A stretch of DNA of 64,000 nucleotides from Bacillaceae bacterium JMAK1 (GTDB lineage: Bacteria; Bacillota; Bacilli; Bacillales; Marinococcaceae): NCBI GenBank assembly GCA_012970285.1, contig JIBW01000004.1, positions 416,683-480,682 on the forward strand, read 5' to 3'. Shown here piece after piece: positions 20,917 through 29,576 of the stretch. The position numbers and the translations under genes are program-made. Numbering within the stretch: the first letter of the stretch is position 1; each line of letters starts with the position of its first letter. The notes under the pieces are model-generated. The model was given only the letters and a program-made list of their open reading frames with translations. It had not been told where the DNA came from and did not search any database.

Positions 20917-21378
20917 ATGTACTTTGTTGATCGAAAACTTATCTACGCACGATTATTATATATGGATGGTCTCTATGAGCATTATTTAACGGTAAATGAA
21001 TGGCAACAAAAACATGATCAATTGGCACTTGAACGTATTGCTCAAGGCTACATTGAAGCGATGATTGATGTTGGGAATCAAATGATTGATGGATTTATTA
21101 TGAGAGACCCTGGTAGTTATCAAGACATCTTAGACATTCTTGAAGATGAAAAAGTTCTCACAAAAGAAGAAGCAGCATCACTTCTTAAGGTGTTGAATTG
21201 GAGAAAAGTACTCGTTGAGGGCTACTTAAACGTAGACCATGGCGCACTTTCACAAACATTAACGAACGAGAAAGAAGCGTTGCAGTACTTCTCTACTCGT
21301 ATAAAAACATACCTTGATCAAGAACTCGGACCAGTGAGCGCTTTTTTACCTGAAGAGGAAGACGATGCACGTTCTTGA
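20917..21378 (+). CDS. yutE: DUF86 (HepT-like) protein YutE with degenerate active site
   Basis: 153 residues from the ATG at 20917 (AAAGG upstream; two earlier ATGs lie within that site). The four-helix DUF86 fold is the HepT toxin family, whose catalytic motif is RNxxxHxY. Here the site reads R-K-V-L-V-E-G-Y, so the Asn and His are lost, and no HepA/MNT antitoxin gene is adjacent. It is therefore probably a domesticated, non-toxic protein. It overlaps yutF by 14 bases, as an operon. Confidence 0.8.
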   Translation: MYFVDRKLIYARLLYMDGLYEHYLTVNEWQQKHDQLALERIAQGYIEAMIDVGNQMIDGFIMRDPGSYQDILDILEDEKVLTKEEAASLLKVLNWRKVLVEGYLNVDHGALSQTLTNEKEALQYFSTRIKTYLDQELGPVSAFLPEEEDDARS

Positions 21379-22135
21379 TTATGAGGGGTATTTGCTTGAT
21401 TTAGACGGTACAGTCTATCGAGGTAATGAAGTAATCCCTGAAGCAGTTACGTTTATTAATTGGTTAATAAACGAACGCAAGAAATTTATGTTTGTAACGA
21501 ATAACTCTTCTAAAACAGCTGAGCAAGCGGTGGATAAGCTGAACAGCATGTCAATTCCTGCTAAGCGAGAACACATTTTTACGAGTGCGTTGATGGCTGC
21601 TAATCATGTACAGCAAATGGCAGATCACCCCGTAAGCGCATATATCATCGGTTCGACTGGGTTAAAGGTCGCGTTAGAAGAGGTTGGCGTCATCGAACGA
21701 GATGTAAACCCAGACGTTGTGATTGTTGGAATCGATCGCACGTTTACGTATGAAAAACTCGAAAAAGCTTCGCTTGCTCTCCAAAAAGGGGCAAAATTGA
21801 TTGCCACAAATGGTGACAAGATGATTCCGACAGAGCGAGGGTTCGTGCCAGGAAACGGCTCGATTGTTGCTGCAATTGAAGCTGCAAGCGGAGCACAAGC
21901 AGAAATTGTCGGCAAACCGAATCCAAGGTTTATCGAACAAGCTGTGTCCTTACTTAGAACCCCTCCTAACCGAACGTTAATGATTGGTGATAATTATGAT
22001 ACCGATATTATGGCGGGTATTCGTGCTAACGTTGCGACGTTACACGTCGATACAGGTGTCACAAGACAAGCAGATGTTCATGCTAAAGAGATTCAACCTA
22101 CACATTTGATCCATTCATTTACAGAGTTGTTTTAG
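21365..22135 (+). CDS. yutF: HAD-superfamily phosphatase YutF (NagD-like)
   Basis: 256 residues. The HAD motif I is LDLDGTVYRG with the nucleophile Asp, motif II is FVTNNSSKT, and the C-terminal GKPNPRF and GDNYDTDI give motifs III and IV. This is the NagD-like class IIA subgroup, which dephosphorylates small phosphorylated metabolites; the substrate is unknown. Translation is probably coupled to yutE through the overlap. Confidence 0.93.
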   Translation: MHVLDYEGYLLDLDGTVYRGNEVIPEAVTFINWLINERKKFMFVTNNSSKTAEQAVDKLNSMSIPAKREHIFTSALMAANHVQQMADHPVSAYIIGSTGLKVALEEVGVIERDVNPDVVIVGIDRTFTYEKLEKASLALQKGAKLIATNGDKMIPTERGFVPGNGSIVAAIEAASGAQAEIVGKPNPRFIEQAVSLLRTPPNRTLMIGDNYDTDIMAGIRANVATLHVDTGVTRQADVHAKEIQPTHLIHSFTELF

Positions 22136-22138
22136 ACT

Positions 22139-22206
22139 AGAAGCTTCTCGTCTTTTTGTGCTCATGTTCGATTTGCATAAGAAGAGTGAGAAGGCTTCTT
22201 TTTTTG
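22139..22206 (+). terminator. Terminator of yutF, lying partly in the 3' end of the convergent ger gene
   Basis: AGAAGCTTCTC (22139-22149) pairs with GAGAAGGCTTCT (22188-22199), a long loop, then a T-run. The last codons of the minus-strand gerAB-type gene (stop at 22162) lie inside it. Confidence 0.7.
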
Positions 22207-23343
22207 TTTTGTATTTGGAAAAAGAGGTAAACCATTTCTTTTTCGATGAATGATCGTAAACATAAACAAAAGTAGTGGAATAACGTAACATACCGGTATG
22301 ATAAAAAAGAAAGATCCATAGAAGTAATACGCGCTATCTTCAATTAAATTGGTAAACTCTGTTAGCGCAAAGTACATATAGATTAAACCGAGCGGTATGA
22401 CAAGCGGTTTGTAGTTGTTCACTTTTGTTAGGAATGAAACGCCGACTGTAAAAATGTACAAGTAAAGCGCATTCATGAAATAAAATGATACAAAAAACAT
22501 GATAAGTAACATTGACTCTAGGCGTTCAATAATGTCACCAAGTTCCACTCGCTGGCCTAGAGAAAACCCTGTAAAGAGTTTTACTTTTGTTAAGTCAGGG
22601 CCTAAGATCGTAATGGCCATAAATGTCGTTACGAACAGAAGAAAGCAACTAAAAAAATAAGCCAGATAAACCATTTTTTCAGCTTCGTACTTTTTTTCGA
22701 TATTTTTCGGATAGAAGAATAGCATTAAGACAAGGTTTGTTGCGATAATCTTCGATGAAAAAAGAAAGACCGCATCGATGTATCGCATCGGTTCTTGTTC
22801 AAGTATTGGTAACAGGTATCGAATCTCTACATCGCCAAAACTAAAAATGGTAATTAAGATAAGGAAAGCGATAAACGGTACAAAGGAAATGATCGCAGCT
22901 CGTCCTAGCACTTCAATTCCCATAAAAGCACCGATTATAATGACGAACATGAGTGACGGGACAATGAATTCAGTCGGTGTATTTCTGAAGAAGTGCGTAT
23001 TCATAAAGGCTGTGAAAAAATACGTATGCCCTGCACCATTGTAGAAAGGTAAAAGAAGAACGATCATCAACAATGCTTTACCGACAACGTTCCCAAAGAC
23101 CGTAACGAGCATCTCTGGTAATGATTGGTTCGGGTACCAGCGACCGAAGAGGATGATCAAGTAGACAAACGGGAAAGCAACCACCATTGAAACAAGAGGA
23201 ATCCACCACCCATCTTGCATGACACGATCTGCAAGCGTTGTTGGCATCGTTAAGAAAGTTGTTCCGACTAACATAAATGTAAGCAAAACAAAGAAGTGCG
23301 GATTTGTAATTTGAATTTGTGGTTGTGGCTCCGTCTTTGACAT
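22162..23343 (-). CDS. Germinant receptor B subunit (GerAB-type permease)
   Basis: 393 residues with about ten hydrophobic helices, of the GerAB/APC-superfamily type that binds the germinant in the inner spore membrane. The N-terminus has QITNPHFFVLLTFMLVGTTFLTMP, a form typical of GerAB proteins. AGGAGA precedes the ATG. It is the last gene of a four-gene operon read leftward (A, C, D, B). The specific germinant cannot be predicted. Confidence 0.92.
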   Translation of the reverse strand: MSKTEPQPQIQITNPHFFVLLTFMLVGTTFLTMPTTLADRVMQDGWWIPLVSMVVAFPFVYLIILFGRWYPNQSLPEMLVTVFGNVVGKALLMIVLLLPFYNGAGHTYFFTAFMNTHFFRNTPTEFIVPSLMFVIIIGAFMGIEVLGRAAIISFVPFIAFLILITIFSFGDVEIRYLLPILEQEPMRYIDAVFLFSSKIIATNLVLMLFFYPKNIEKKYEAEKMVYLAYFFSCFLLFVTTFMAITILGPDLTKVKLFTGFSLGQRVELGDIIERLESMLLIMFFVSFYFMNALYLYIFTVGVSFLTKVNNYKPLVIPLGLIYMYFALTEFTNLIEDSAYYFYGSFFFIIPVCYVIPLLLFMFTIIHRKRNGLPLFPNTKQKKKPSHSSYANRT

Positions 23344-23354
23344 GATGGTGTCTC

Positions 23355-23582
23355 CTAATAATCGAAGTGAAATTGCTCCATAAATTGAGAAAGTGGAACT
23401 GTCAAGCGTGGAAATGGATAACCTAAAATATAAAGCGTCGATAATAACACGCTAATAGAAGTAAGAATGTAAAACGTTTTTTTTAGGTTAGGATCGTCAT
23501 CTTTTGTTCTTTTTAGCTCTCGTTGTTGAGACGAAAGAGCGACAAAGTTGATGATGAACACCGCAAGTAATTTAATGATCAT
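23355..23582 (-). CDS. Small two-helix membrane protein, ger operon D-subunit type
   Basis: 75 residues with two predicted membrane helices (about residues 2-16 and 36-55) joined by a charged loop. Small proteins of this size and topology are encoded in several Bacillus ger operons and modulate receptor function (the D subunits). Its start lies within the last 11 bases of the gerAC-type gene, so translation is coupled. It is assigned by size, topology and position, not by a sequence motif. Confidence 0.75.
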   Translation of the reverse strand: MIIKLLAVFIINFVALSSQQRELKRTKDDDPNLKKTFYILTSISVLLSTLYILGYPFPRLTVPLSQFMEQFHFDY

Positions 23583-24792
23583 GTTTGTAATCCTCTATAT
23601 TAAAGGTATTGTTTACGTCTCCAGATTCGACAACGTCAGCTTCTGTATTGATCTCAATGGTTGCTTGTTCAAATGCTTCGTACCAATCGTTTTTAACGGT
23701 CTTCCAGTATTTAGGTTGTTCTCGATAAACTTCGCGGCCGATCCCTGTGAAATCAACGTGTTCATTTCTAGCTCTCGTTAGTGTTTCATCAATAAGTTCG
23801 TTAATTTTTTGTTCGAGCGCACGGTGAATATACCCGTGTGATTCTTTTGATGTAATGTCAAGTTGATCGCAATTTACCTCAGAGATGGTTCCTTGTATTT
23901 CGGGATTGATCGAAACGTTAAGTCCGTCTCCTTCTTGAGTAATATCCATTGTCACGTTCGTAGCGTACGTTTCAACAACAAACGAGCCCTCTTGACCGTT
24001 AGGACACGGTAACGTTTCAGCGGTATCTTGAATATCACCAGTTAAATAGAGTAACCCTTTGGTTTCCTCTTCGGTTAACCAACCGACCAACTGGTCTTCT
24101 CGAAAGATTGCCATATCACCAAGTTGTAAAAAAGCAATTGGTTTTACTTCTTCAACGTTTTCGATTTGTTTACTAACGGTTTCATCCCCATTGATCGTAA
24201 TGCCATTTAAATACGGATCAATTCCAGGACCGACAATTTTTTCAAACAAATCATCTAACGTCGTTGCAGTGACTAACGAGTAACTGTGTTCTCCATAACT
24301 AATCGAATTCATAATATGAATGGACGCAATTTCCTCAATAGGAGGGATAACAGATAATATTTCCTTCGCTTCATATCCTCTAGCAATGACAATTGGAAAA
24401 TCAGTACGAATTTCATGATCACGATAAAAATGGTCTAAGAAGTTCGTTAAACCAGCTCTTGCAGCACGCTCGCCAATCACAACACTAGCTATATGCGAAT
24501 AGTACCCTCTTCGAGGGGCTTTTTCAGTTAACTTACGAAAAGCTTCTTGAATAGTAGGCGCAAACGTTTCATAGTTTTGTGCACTTGATCGCCCTGTACC
24601 TTCCTCTTGTGAAGCGAGCTCACTAGGGTTAATGACTTGAACCGTAAGACGAATGGTCTCGTCATCGAGCACATCAATGCCAAGCCCTGTCACGACGGAA
24701 AGCTCTCTTAGTTCATATTGATCCCAGCAACCTGACAAGAGAACACTAACGAGGAGTAACAAACTACATAAACTAAGCTTTAAGAAACGCAT
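23572..24792 (-). CDS. Germinant receptor C subunit (GerAC-type lipoprotein)
   Basis: 406 residues. A signal sequence ending in LLSGC gives a clear lipobox with the lipidated Cys at residue 22, followed by WDQYELRELSVVTGLGID, the hallmark start of Ger(x)C proteins. The lipoprotein sits on the outer face of the spore inner membrane and assembles with the A and B subunits. It lies 13 bases after the A subunit gene. Confidence 0.95.
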   Translation of the reverse strand: MRFLKLSLCSLLLLVSVLLSGCWDQYELRELSVVTGLGIDVLDDETIRLTVQVINPSELASQEEGTGRSSAQNYETFAPTIQEAFRKLTEKAPRRGYYSHIASVVIGERAARAGLTNFLDHFYRDHEIRTDFPIVIARGYEAKEILSVIPPIEEIASIHIMNSISYGEHSYSLVTATTLDDLFEKIVGPGIDPYLNGITINGDETVSKQIENVEEVKPIAFLQLGDMAIFREDQLVGWLTEEETKGLLYLTGDIQDTAETLPCPNGQEGSFVVETYATNVTMDITQEGDGLNVSINPEIQGTISEVNCDQLDITSKESHGYIHRALEQKINELIDETLTRARNEHVDFTGIGREVYREQPKYWKTVKNDWYEAFEQATIEINTEADVVESGDVNNTFNIEDYKHDH

Positions 24793-24805
24793 GATTGCTC
24801 ACTCC

Positions 24806-26326
24806 TTACAGACGCTTTGACGGTTTTGGTGTTTTTTGACGAATGGTACGGTCTGAAGGAATGAACCGCGGTCGTGTATTTAATAACCATTTAGGTAACC
24901 GAAAAATCGCATCCCCTTGTTCTTTTCGTATAAAAGGGGACATTCCCTCTAAGTATGGAACTCCATAAGACTTTAAGTTGCTCAAGTGCAAAAGTAGGAT
25001 CATTCCAAATAAGAAAATGCCAAACAATCCATATACAGAAGCAAAGAGCAAAACGATAAAACGACAAATCCGGAATGGAACACCAATTGAATAGGTTGGA
25101 AAGACAAAGCTTGAAATCGCAGTTAATGCAACGACGATGACAACGGTCGATGAAATGATCCCAGCTTCAACGACTGCAGTACCAATGACAAGTGCACCCA
25201 CAATGGCTAGCGCTTGACCTACAGGTAATGGCATTCGAATACTTGCTTCTCGAATAATCTCAAACAATAACTCCATAATCAGCACTTCAACAACAGTCGG
25301 AAACGGTGTGCCTTCGCTTTGAGCTGCGAGACTAACCATCAAGTTAAATGGAATTAATTCTTGGTGAAATGTCGTAACAGCGACGTAGAGACTTGGTGTA
25401 AATAAAGCAACAAAAATACAAGCAAAGCGCAACAAACGAATGAGCGTGCCAATATCTGCACGTTGAGTGTAATCTTCTGCACTATGAATAAATTCAACAA
25501 ACGGTGCAGGAACAACGAGTGGAAAAGGGGATCCATCAATTAAGAGTGTAATTTTACCTTCTAATAAATGAGACGTAATAACGTCGGGGCGTTCTGACGA
25601 ATAGACCGTTGGAAACGGCGTGAAAAATTCATCCTCAATTAATTCCTCCAAATCTCCACTTGATTGAATCGCATCCGTATTGATTCGCTGTAAGCGAGAC
25701 TCTAATTCAGTTAGTATGGTTGGATTGATCACATCAGAGATGTAGGTAACCATAACTTTAGTTTGTGATCGCTCACCAAATGTCCAAGAATCAAAGCGTA
25801 AATGGGGATCTTTAATGCGGCGTCGAACAAGGGCCATATTTACATATAAGTTTTCGACAAACGCTTCCTTTGGACCACGGATGACATTTTCGGTTGTCGG
25901 TATATCTACTTGTCGTTCTTGTGTGAAGAGCATTTCAACGGCAAGGATGCGATCATATTGTTCCACAAACACAAGACTTAGGCCGTTTAATAACGCTTTT
26001 ATCGCATCATCAATCGTTGTATGTACGGTTACATCCCCAGACTTCTCGAAGAAGCTTATGATTTCTGGCCACGTACGTTGTTTACCTTCAGGGAACAAGA
26101 TCGTTTGAGTTAACAACGAGTTAATGTTTTGGAGATCAGCAAGTCCATCAAGATAGAGGATTGTGGCGTTTACTTTAGGTTCTTTGCCTAACGAAAAGTG
26201 ACGAACGGTCACATCTTCGCTCTGTCCGATGATGGATTGAATCGTTTCTACATTAACGGTCATTGATGGGGATAGAGGATGCTGTTCGCTTTTTTCTTTA
26301 AAGCGTCTTTTTAGTAGTAGTGACAT
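24806..26326 (-). CDS. Germinant receptor A subunit (GerAA-type)
   Basis: 506 residues. It has a hydrophilic N-terminal domain (about 240 residues) followed by membrane helices, with the family block GKITLLIDGSPFPLVVPAPF and the later QSEGTPFPTVVEVLIMELLFEI that are conserved in GerAA, GerBA and GerKA. The ATG at 26326 is preferred, with TGAGGGATG upstream; another ATG two codons earlier overlaps that site. First gene of the operon. I could not see a convincing sigma-G promoter. Confidence 0.95.
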   Translation of the reverse strand: MSLLLKRRFKEKSEQHPLSPSMTVNVETIQSIIGQSEDVTVRHFSLGKEPKVNATILYLDGLADLQNINSLLTQTILFPEGKQRTWPEIISFFEKSGDVTVHTTIDDAIKALLNGLSLVFVEQYDRILAVEMLFTQERQVDIPTTENVIRGPKEAFVENLYVNMALVRRRIKDPHLRFDSWTFGERSQTKVMVTYISDVINPTILTELESRLQRINTDAIQSSGDLEELIEDEFFTPFPTVYSSERPDVITSHLLEGKITLLIDGSPFPLVVPAPFVEFIHSAEDYTQRADIGTLIRLLRFACIFVALFTPSLYVAVTTFHQELIPFNLMVSLAAQSEGTPFPTVVEVLIMELLFEIIREASIRMPLPVGQALAIVGALVIGTAVVEAGIISSTVVIVVALTAISSFVFPTYSIGVPFRICRFIVLLFASVYGLFGIFLFGMILLLHLSNLKSYGVPYLEGMSPFIRKEQGDAIFRLPKWLLNTRPRFIPSDRTIRQKTPKPSKRL

Positions 26327-26419
26327 GAACATCCCTCACAAATTAGAACTATTCGTTAGAGTACCAATATGAGGGAGTTTTATGCAGAGGCTGGATAATG
26401 CAAAAGGTCTTAACAAACA

Positions 26420-26460
26420 AAAAACGAGCAACATGTCACGGATGACTGTTGCTCGTTTTT
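26420..26460 (-). terminator. Terminator of yutG (minus strand), possibly bidirectional
   Basis: An 11-bp perfect stem (26423-26433 / 26447-26457) with an inner GTCA/TGAC pair and T-runs on both sides. It separates yutG from the ger operon. Confidence 0.85.
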
Positions 26461-26468
26461 ACATCATT

Positions 26469-26963
26469 TTAATCAGGAACATCAGCGCCTTCTTCAGAAT
26501 GCGCGAGCCTACTTGAGGCGGCGGCTGCAATGGCACCGACAATATCATCAAGGAATGTATGGACTTTGCCATCATGATGATCATTTAATTTCTCGACGAT
26601 GCCAGGCTTAATCTTGTCAACGTAACCGAAGTTTGTAAGTCCGATTGAGCCGTAAACATTTACAATTGCAAGAGCGATGATTTCATCTATGCCATACAAG
26701 CCTTCATCGGAGGCCACAATATCTTGAAGTGGCTGCCTTAATTTGTTCTCTTCAGCCAATCGATCAAGTTCAATTCCAGTTAATAGGGCGTTTTGGACTT
26801 CTCGTTTTGATAACACACGCATCACATTGTGTTTACACGTGGCTCGCGTTAAGTTGGTGACGTACGGTGCTTGGAGATCAAATACTAATTCTGTAATGTC
26901 GTCAACCTTTACACCACGTTCTTCGAGTCGTTCAATAGCAAGTTCTGTTGATAATGCTTTCAT
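26469..26963 (-). CDS. yutG: Phosphatidylglycerophosphatase A-family protein YutG
   Basis: 164 residues, matching B. subtilis YutG. PgpA-family proteins dephosphorylate phosphatidylglycerophosphate in other bacteria. Visible family features are the SDEGLYGIDEIIALAIVNVYGSIGLTNFGYVDK core and the HTFLDDIVGAIAAA tail. It lacks the strong membrane helices of E. coli PgpA, so the true substrate in Bacillus may differ. It is divergent from yutH. Confidence 0.88.
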   Translation of the reverse strand: MKALSTELAIERLEERGVKVDDITELVFDLQAPYVTNLTRATCKHNVMRVLSKREVQNALLTGIELDRLAEENKLRQPLQDIVASDEGLYGIDEIIALAIVNVYGSIGLTNFGYVDKIKPGIVEKLNDHHDGKVHTFLDDIVGAIAAAASSRLAHSEEGADVPD

Positions 26964-27101
26964 GTGGACTCAACCCCTTATCCTTCATAATCGTGTTCCT
27001 ACATTCAGTGTGACGCTTGTATGATTATTATGCAAAGAAGAGTCATTGTCAAAACCTTAATATTTTGTCATATACATAAAGGTAGATATGGAGGTGGCAA
27101 C

Positions 27102-28127
27102 GTGTTTGAGAGGAATATCTATGACCAATACGGTTTTCACTGTGATGAACGTTGGCATTTAGGAGCTTATGAAGGGTTTGAATCTGAAGGAAATTCGTAC
27201 ATTGTTACTCCTTACCCACGTAAAGAAGATAGCGTCTTAACCCAATTTGAATGGGCAAGGCAATTAGAACGCGCGGGCATTATAGATGTTGCAATGCCAG
27301 TTCAGACGATGGATGGAAAAGTGATTGCAAAAATTGATGGTGCTCAACAACTCATTTTCCGTTTACCGCAAGACGATCCGACTCGCAATGATCAACCCCA
27401 ACAACCTGAGGCTTTTCAACTCGCACAAATTCATGAAGTGAGTCGCGGTTGGATGCCGAATGTGAAAGACCTTAATTTTCTAGGAAACTGGTTGCATATT
27501 TGGGAGACGAGAATGAGTCAACTTGAAAACTGGCATCAACAAGTGGATTCGAGAAGGCAAAAGAATGATTTTGATCGTCAATTTCTTTATACGTTTCCGT
27601 ATTATTTAGGTCGTGCAGAAACAGCCATGCAATGGCTCGTTGAGGAAGGTCAAGAGCATTTATTGCAACCTTACGACGGATCAATTAATCACACAAGGTT
27701 CACACCAACTTCGTGGTTTGCAGGAAGTCCAACAACGACGCAAATCAAGCTACCATTGCAGTTTGTCTATGACCATCCTGCAAGAGATTTAGGAGAGCGG
27801 CTTCGATCGATTTATCGTCAAGGAGACGGTGAGGAAGCATATCGCTTTATTGATGACTATTATGGTGCGCAGTTTAGAGGTGGAAATAATGTACATTGGC
27901 CATTGATTGGAGCCCGCCTTTTGCTGCCGTTAAGTTATGTTGAAGTTGTCGAAGATCATTACATGAATGAAGGAACAAATGCCGAAAATCGTTCACTTGA
28001 AGCAGTAAATTTCGAAGAAGAATTAGCGGCTGAAGAGAAGTACTTGCGATTAACATCAGAATGTCTTTTAGAACATTTGCCTTCTTCTACGGCAGGTGCT
28101 TGGTTCACACGGAGAATTTTTGTGTAA
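27102..28127 (+). CDS. yutH: Spore coat-associated protein YutH
   Basis: 341 residues from the GTG at 27102, which has a near-perfect GGAGGTGG; an ATG at 27021 has no ribosome-binding site and adds an unmatched N-terminus. YutH belongs to the CotS/YutH group, which has a kinase-like fold, and is associated with the spore coat in B. subtilis. Conserved parts include FERNIYDQYGF at the start and a DPTRNDQPQQPEAFQLAQIHE stretch. The expected mother-cell promoter is not clear in sequence. Confidence 0.88.
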   Translation: MFERNIYDQYGFHCDERWHLGAYEGFESEGNSYIVTPYPRKEDSVLTQFEWARQLERAGIIDVAMPVQTMDGKVIAKIDGAQQLIFRLPQDDPTRNDQPQQPEAFQLAQIHEVSRGWMPNVKDLNFLGNWLHIWETRMSQLENWHQQVDSRRQKNDFDRQFLYTFPYYLGRAETAMQWLVEEGQEHLLQPYDGSINHTRFTPTSWFAGSPTTTQIKLPLQFVYDHPARDLGERLRSIYRQGDGEEAYRFIDDYYGAQFRGGNNVHWPLIGARLLLPLSYVEVVEDHYMNEGTNAENRSLEAVNFEEELAAEEKYLRLTSECLLEHLPSSTAGAWFTRRIFV

Positions 28128-28142
28128 ATTTTTAAAACCCCC

Positions 28143-28171
28143 TTGTTATTTTCACGTATAGGATCTATAAT
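28143..28171 (+). promoter_or_regulatory. Sigma-A promoter of hom-thrB
   Basis: TTGTTA (28143-28148), 17 bases, TATAAT (28166-28171). Confidence 0.65.
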
Positions 28172-28189
28172 GTCCATATTATGAAGACA

Positions 28190-28212
28190 ATTGTTCGCGC
28201 AGAGAGAACAAT
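28190..28212 (+). promoter_or_regulatory. Palindrome in the hom leader, possible operator or hairpin
   Basis: ATTGTTC (28190-28196) and GAACAAT (28206-28212) are perfect inverted repeats with a nine-base spacer, just after the expected transcription start. A threonine-pathway repressor site or a leader hairpin are both possible. Confidence 0.45.
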
Positions 28213-28235
28213 GGATCGAACAGGGGTGGATTCGA

Positions 28236-29576
28236 ATGGATAACAAACACATTGCAATTGGGCTGTTAGGACTCGGCACGGTAGGTACGGGGATTATGCA
28301 TATTATAACGGAACACCAACATAAATTATGCAAAAAAACAGGATTGAATGAAATTTCCGTGAAGAAAGCACTTGTTCGTGATCTAGAAAAGGCGAACGGT
28401 CATGGATTTCAATCGGTTGACTACACGACGGATGGCTACGAAGTTGTAACAGATGAAGAAGTTCAGGTTGTCATCGAAGTGATGGGTGGCATTACCCTTG
28501 CAAAGGAACTCATTGAAAAGGCGTTAGATCAAGGGAAACATGTCGTTACAGCTAACAAAGATTTAATGGCGTTACACGGTGAGGAGTTGCTTCAACGAGC
28601 AAAACACAATCAAGTAGAGCTTATGTATGAAGCGAGTGTTGCAGGTGGCGTCCCAATTTTACGAGCGCTAAATGAAGGGCTATCATCAGACCAGATTACG
28701 AAGATTGTTGGTATTGTGAACGGAACGACGAACTACATGCTAACGAAGATGTCGAAAGAAGACTTAAGTTATGACGAAGCACTCAAGGAAGCCCAAGAGA
28801 AAGGCTTTGCTGAAAGCGATCCGACTTCTGATGTTGGTGGACTTGATGCTGCCCGTAAGATGGTCATTTTAGCCCGTCTCGGTTTTTCAACATCTGTACA
28901 GTTAGAGGATGTCTATGTACGTGGAATGACAGAAGTTACGAGTGATGATATTGAATATGGGAAGAAGTTAGGCTATACGTTGAAGCTTATTGGCCTTGCA
29001 AGCAAAGAGGACAGCAGAGTTGAAGTGTCAGTTGAGCCTGTGTTTGTGCCAGAGGAGCACCCACTTGCAACGGTTAATGACGAATTTAATGCGGTCTACG
29101 TATACGGTGATGCTGTCGGTGAGACGATGTTCTACGGACCTGGAGCAGGTTCTCTTCCGACCGCAACAGCCGTCGTCTCTGATGTTGTCAGTGTCATTCG
29201 TCACCTCCGTCTTGGCGTATCAGCGAATACAATTGAAGATTCTAGTACAACTTCACTTGAGATGAGTGATGAACAGGATGTTTCGGCGAAGTTTTTCGTT
29301 CGATTGCATGCAAAAGATGTCGCAGGAGCATTTGAATCGATTACGGCGGTATTCTCTAAGAACAATGTGAGCTTTGAGAAGTTAATTCAATCGCCATTTG
29401 AGCAAGGGGCGTTAGCTGAAGTCGTGATCGTTACCCACGAAACGACGCGCGGTGATTTTGATCAAACTTTAGAAGACTTGAAGCTATTAGATGTGGTTAC
29501 GTCAATTAAGAGCCGATACCGTGTAGAAGGAGGGACAGCAGATGTCTTGGAAGAACAGAACCTTGCCCTCGTCTAA
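28236..29576 (+). CDS. hom: Homoserine dehydrogenase
   Basis: 446 residues from the ATG at 28236 (GGGGTGG upstream). It reduces aspartate semialdehyde to homoserine, the branch point for threonine and methionine. The N-terminal GLGTVGTG dinucleotide motif, the catalytic NGTTNYMLTKM / AESDPTSDVGGLDAARK block, and a C-terminal ACT domain (FVRLHAKDVAGAF) for feedback control are present. Its 3' end overlaps thrB by 35 bases. Confidence 0.96.
   Translation: MDNKHIAIGLLGLGTVGTGIMHIITEHQHKLCKKTGLNEISVKKALVRDLEKANGHGFQSVDYTTDGYEVVTDEEVQVVIEVMGGITLAKELIEKALDQGKHVVTANKDLMALHGEELLQRAKHNQVELMYEASVAGGVPILRALNEGLSSDQITKIVGIVNGTTNYMLTKMSKEDLSYDEALKEAQEKGFAESDPTSDVGGLDAARKMVILARLGFSTSVQLEDVYVRGMTEVTSDDIEYGKKLGYTLKLIGLASKEDSRVEVSVEPVFVPEEHPLATVNDEFNAVYVYGDAVGETMFYGPGAGSLPTATAVVSDVVSVIRHLRLGVSANTIEDSSTTSLEMSDEQDVSAKFFVRLHAKDVAGAFESITAVFSKNNVSFEKLIQSPFEQGALAEVVIVTHETTRGDFDQTLEDLKLLDVVTSIKSRYRVEGGTADVLEEQNLALV

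Noticed and set aside
26333..26420. Sigma-G promoter for the ger operon
   Set aside because: Several AT-rich pieces resemble one element, but no pair has the required 17-18 base spacing.
27042..27080. CATATACAT before yutH, and a similar stretch near 12224 before yunB, as sigma-E -10 elements
   Set aside because: Neither has a fitting -35 (KMATATT) at 13-15 bases, so the promoter call would rest on one weak element.
28128..28235. T-box or other tRNA-sensing leader before hom
   Set aside because: The leader is too short and lacks the T-box sequence and an antiterminator.
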